Part shown: one piece after another, positions 63,005 through 64,000 of the stretch
Position numbering within the stretch: position 1 is the first letter of the stretch
Layout of the letters: each line of letters starts with the position of its first letter
NCBI GenBank assembly: GCA_002483265.1
Contig: DLHO01000005.1
Coordinates: forward strand, 111,262-175,261
DNA: 64,000 nt
Source of the DNA: Flavobacteriales bacterium UBA7666
GTDB taxonomy: Bacteria > Bacteroidota > Bacteroidia > Flavobacteriales_D > Crocinitomicaceae
Direction of reading: 5' to 3'
Notes under the pieces: generated by a model
Seen by the model: the letters and a program-made list of their open reading frames with translations, nothing else
Told to the model about the DNA's origin: nothing
Databases searched by the model: none
Position numbers and translations under genes: made by a program

Positions 63005-63742
63005 TTAAAAAATTGAAAGTGATACTCCAAAAGCTAATGCGCTGATTTTGTCACTCTTACTACTCTTAAATTGAGGCGCCAAAGTATAATCCGCAAACAA
63101 TGCCCAATTTCGGATACCTATCCGCATATGAACACCATAAACCAATGGATTTCTATCTGGCAATGTCTTATTTTTGACCGCGCGATGATTCTCCGGCCAG
63201 ACCTTTTGAAAAGTCTGCAATCTGTAACCTATTGAACCACCGATATGCATTTTAAAATGCTGCCATTTAGGACTTCTGAATCGAAATTCGATTGGAAGCG
63301 CCAAAATATGATTCCCGAACGTGTTTTTGCGATAATCCGAATAACTGGAATCGGCATAATAGTGTGTACCCGAGTTTGTACTATCTGCAAAAAACAAGCC
63401 TTTTGGTCCTGTTTTTTGGTATTTGTAAGCCAATCCTATTCCTAAAGAAACCGTATTTCCATTGGTGATCGGAATATCCCACATGGTATTGATATTGCAG
63501 CCAAAAGACCTCCACGGATTGGATTTGATACCTCCCGACTTCAGTAATTGATTGTAAGTTAAATCAATGATCAAGCGGTCATACTTTCTTAATTTACCGG
63601 GTCTGGCAGGTCTCCAGCCCGTATTGTACCAGAAAATTCCGGGACGGTGCCTGGAAACCAGAATGGAATCTTTCCCCTGTGGCTGAGCCAATCCTTGGAA
63701 AGAAAGCAGTAAAAAAACTGGTAATAGTTTAAGAAATTTCAT
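63005..63742 (-). CDS. Outer-membrane beta-barrel protein, unknown function
   Basis: 245 residues from ATG 63742 (MKFLKLLPVFLLLSF); a longer frame to 63775 would put 11 polar residues before the signal and overlap galE more. Signal peptide ends GLAQ. The mature part has Tyr/Trp/Gly-rich strands and ends in an aromatic strand (SALAFGVSLSIF), typical of small porin-like barrels. No family recognised. It overlaps the 3' end of galE by 14 bp. Confidence 0.72.
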   Translation of the reverse strand: MKFLKLLPVFLLLSFQGLAQPQGKDSILVSRHRPGIFWYNTGWRPARPGKLRKYDRLIIDLTYNQLLKSGGIKSNPWRSFGCNINTMWDIPITNGNTVSLGIGLAYKYQKTGPKGLFFADSTNSGTHYYADSSYSDYRKNTFGNHILALPIEFRFRSPKWQHFKMHIGGSIGYRLQTFQKVWPENHRAVKNKTLPDRNPLVYGVHMRIGIRNWALFADYTLAPQFKSSKSDKISALAFGVSLSIF

Positions 63743-64000
63743 GTTCCAAGCGATATTGTTCCCATTTCCAAGCATCTAAAATAGCATCTTCAATGGTTCT
63801 TTCCGTATTCCAGTTTAAAATTTTCTTTGCTTTTGAAACATCTGCAAATAAAGCATCCACATCTCCTGCTCTTCTTACACCAAACACATAATTCAAGGGT
63901 TTTGAAGTTACCTTTTCAAATAGCTGAACCAATTCAAGTACAGAAGTTCCTTTTCCTGTTCCCAAATTAAAGACATCGAACATTCCATCAAACTGATGAG
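63729..64000 (-). CDS. galE: UDP-glucose 4-epimerase, 3' part (runs off the window)
   Basis: About 90 C-terminal residues are visible (HQFDGMFDVFNLGTGKG at the edge, then VFGVRRAGDVDALFADVSKA and NWNTERTIEDAI). FNLGTGKGTSVLE and RRAGDVDALFAD are specific to GalE, which interconverts UDP-glucose and UDP-galactose. The NAD-binding domain and start lie outside the window. Confidence 0.92.
   Translation of the reverse strand, partial: HQFDGMFDVFNLGTGKGTSVLELVQLFEKVTSKPLNYVFGVRRAGDVDALFADVSKAKKILNWNTERTIEDAILDAWKWEQYRLEHEIS

Overview
The window is a chromosomal segment of a low-GC Bacteroidota, most likely order Flavobacteriales and possibly a Fluviicola-like Crocinitomicaceae. The order is supported by the complete Bat gene cluster, type IX secretion (T9SS) cargo domains and PorP/SprF, an IPExxxVDY-family protein between rnc and pyk, and promoters of the Bacteroidota type (-7 box TAnnTTTG). 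The genus is a guess from overall content. I see no rRNA, tRNA, CRISPR array, prophage or insertion sequence. Almost everything is core chromosome with short intergenic palindromes.

Layout. 1-1.1 kb: a fasciclin lipoprotein and a 55-residue membrane protein. 1.1-8.5 kb: one tight minus-strand operon, moxR - DUF58 - membrane protein - batA - batB - batC - batD. 8.6-14.3 kb: small unknown proteins, an arginine-decarboxylase-type enzyme and a T9SS-sorted secreted protein. 14.3-16.4 kb: an ArsC-like protein, prfB (RF2) and gcvH. 16.6-20.4 kb: hypothetical membrane or secreted proteins and a methyltransferase. 20.4-24.2 kb: deoC with a two-gene (split) ALDH16-type aldehyde dehydrogenase, the two parts being separated by a four-helix-bundle gene bracketed by 18-bp inverted repeats. 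24.4-28.3 kb: cysQ and two outer-membrane beta-barrel proteins. 28.4-29.6 kb: a DUF4382 lipoprotein and a candidate small RNA.

29.6-35 kb: a cytochrome-oxidase assembly operon on the plus strand: ctaB, two subunit-III genes that each carry a large soluble insert, subunit IV, two SCO-like proteins and DUF420. Subunits I and II are not in the window. 35-41 kb: a PorG-like protein, asd, a DEAD-box helicase and a large lamin-tail-domain secreted protein. 41-49.6 kb: a secreted protein, pyk, the IPExxxVDY protein, rnc, fabF, acpP, purN, marC and a small histidine-kinase module. 49.7-52.6 kb: mreB and purH. 52.7-58.2 kb: PorP/SprF with a CotH/thrombospondin-repeat T9SS protein, then a lipoprotein and DUF2490. 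58.3-63 kb: mreC - mreD - mrdA - rodA. The right edge holds a barrel protein and the 3' end of galE.

Links between genes: MreBCD, PBP2 and RodA form the elongation machinery. AcpP, FabF and RNase III are co-oriented as in many bacteria. The T9SS-related genes (three cargo or adhesin-like proteins, PorP/SprF, a PorG-like protein) imply a secretion system encoded mostly elsewhere.

The most unusual items are: the IR-bracketed four-helix-bundle gene between the ALDH16 halves; a decayed duplication at 8.9-9.2 kb bounded by repeats with the same core; a candidate ~90-nt RNA at 29.35-29.45 kb; three genes whose -7 box lies 4 nt from the ATG (probably leaderless mRNAs); and a two-palindrome element present twice. 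I did not find a convincing defence system or biosynthetic cluster.
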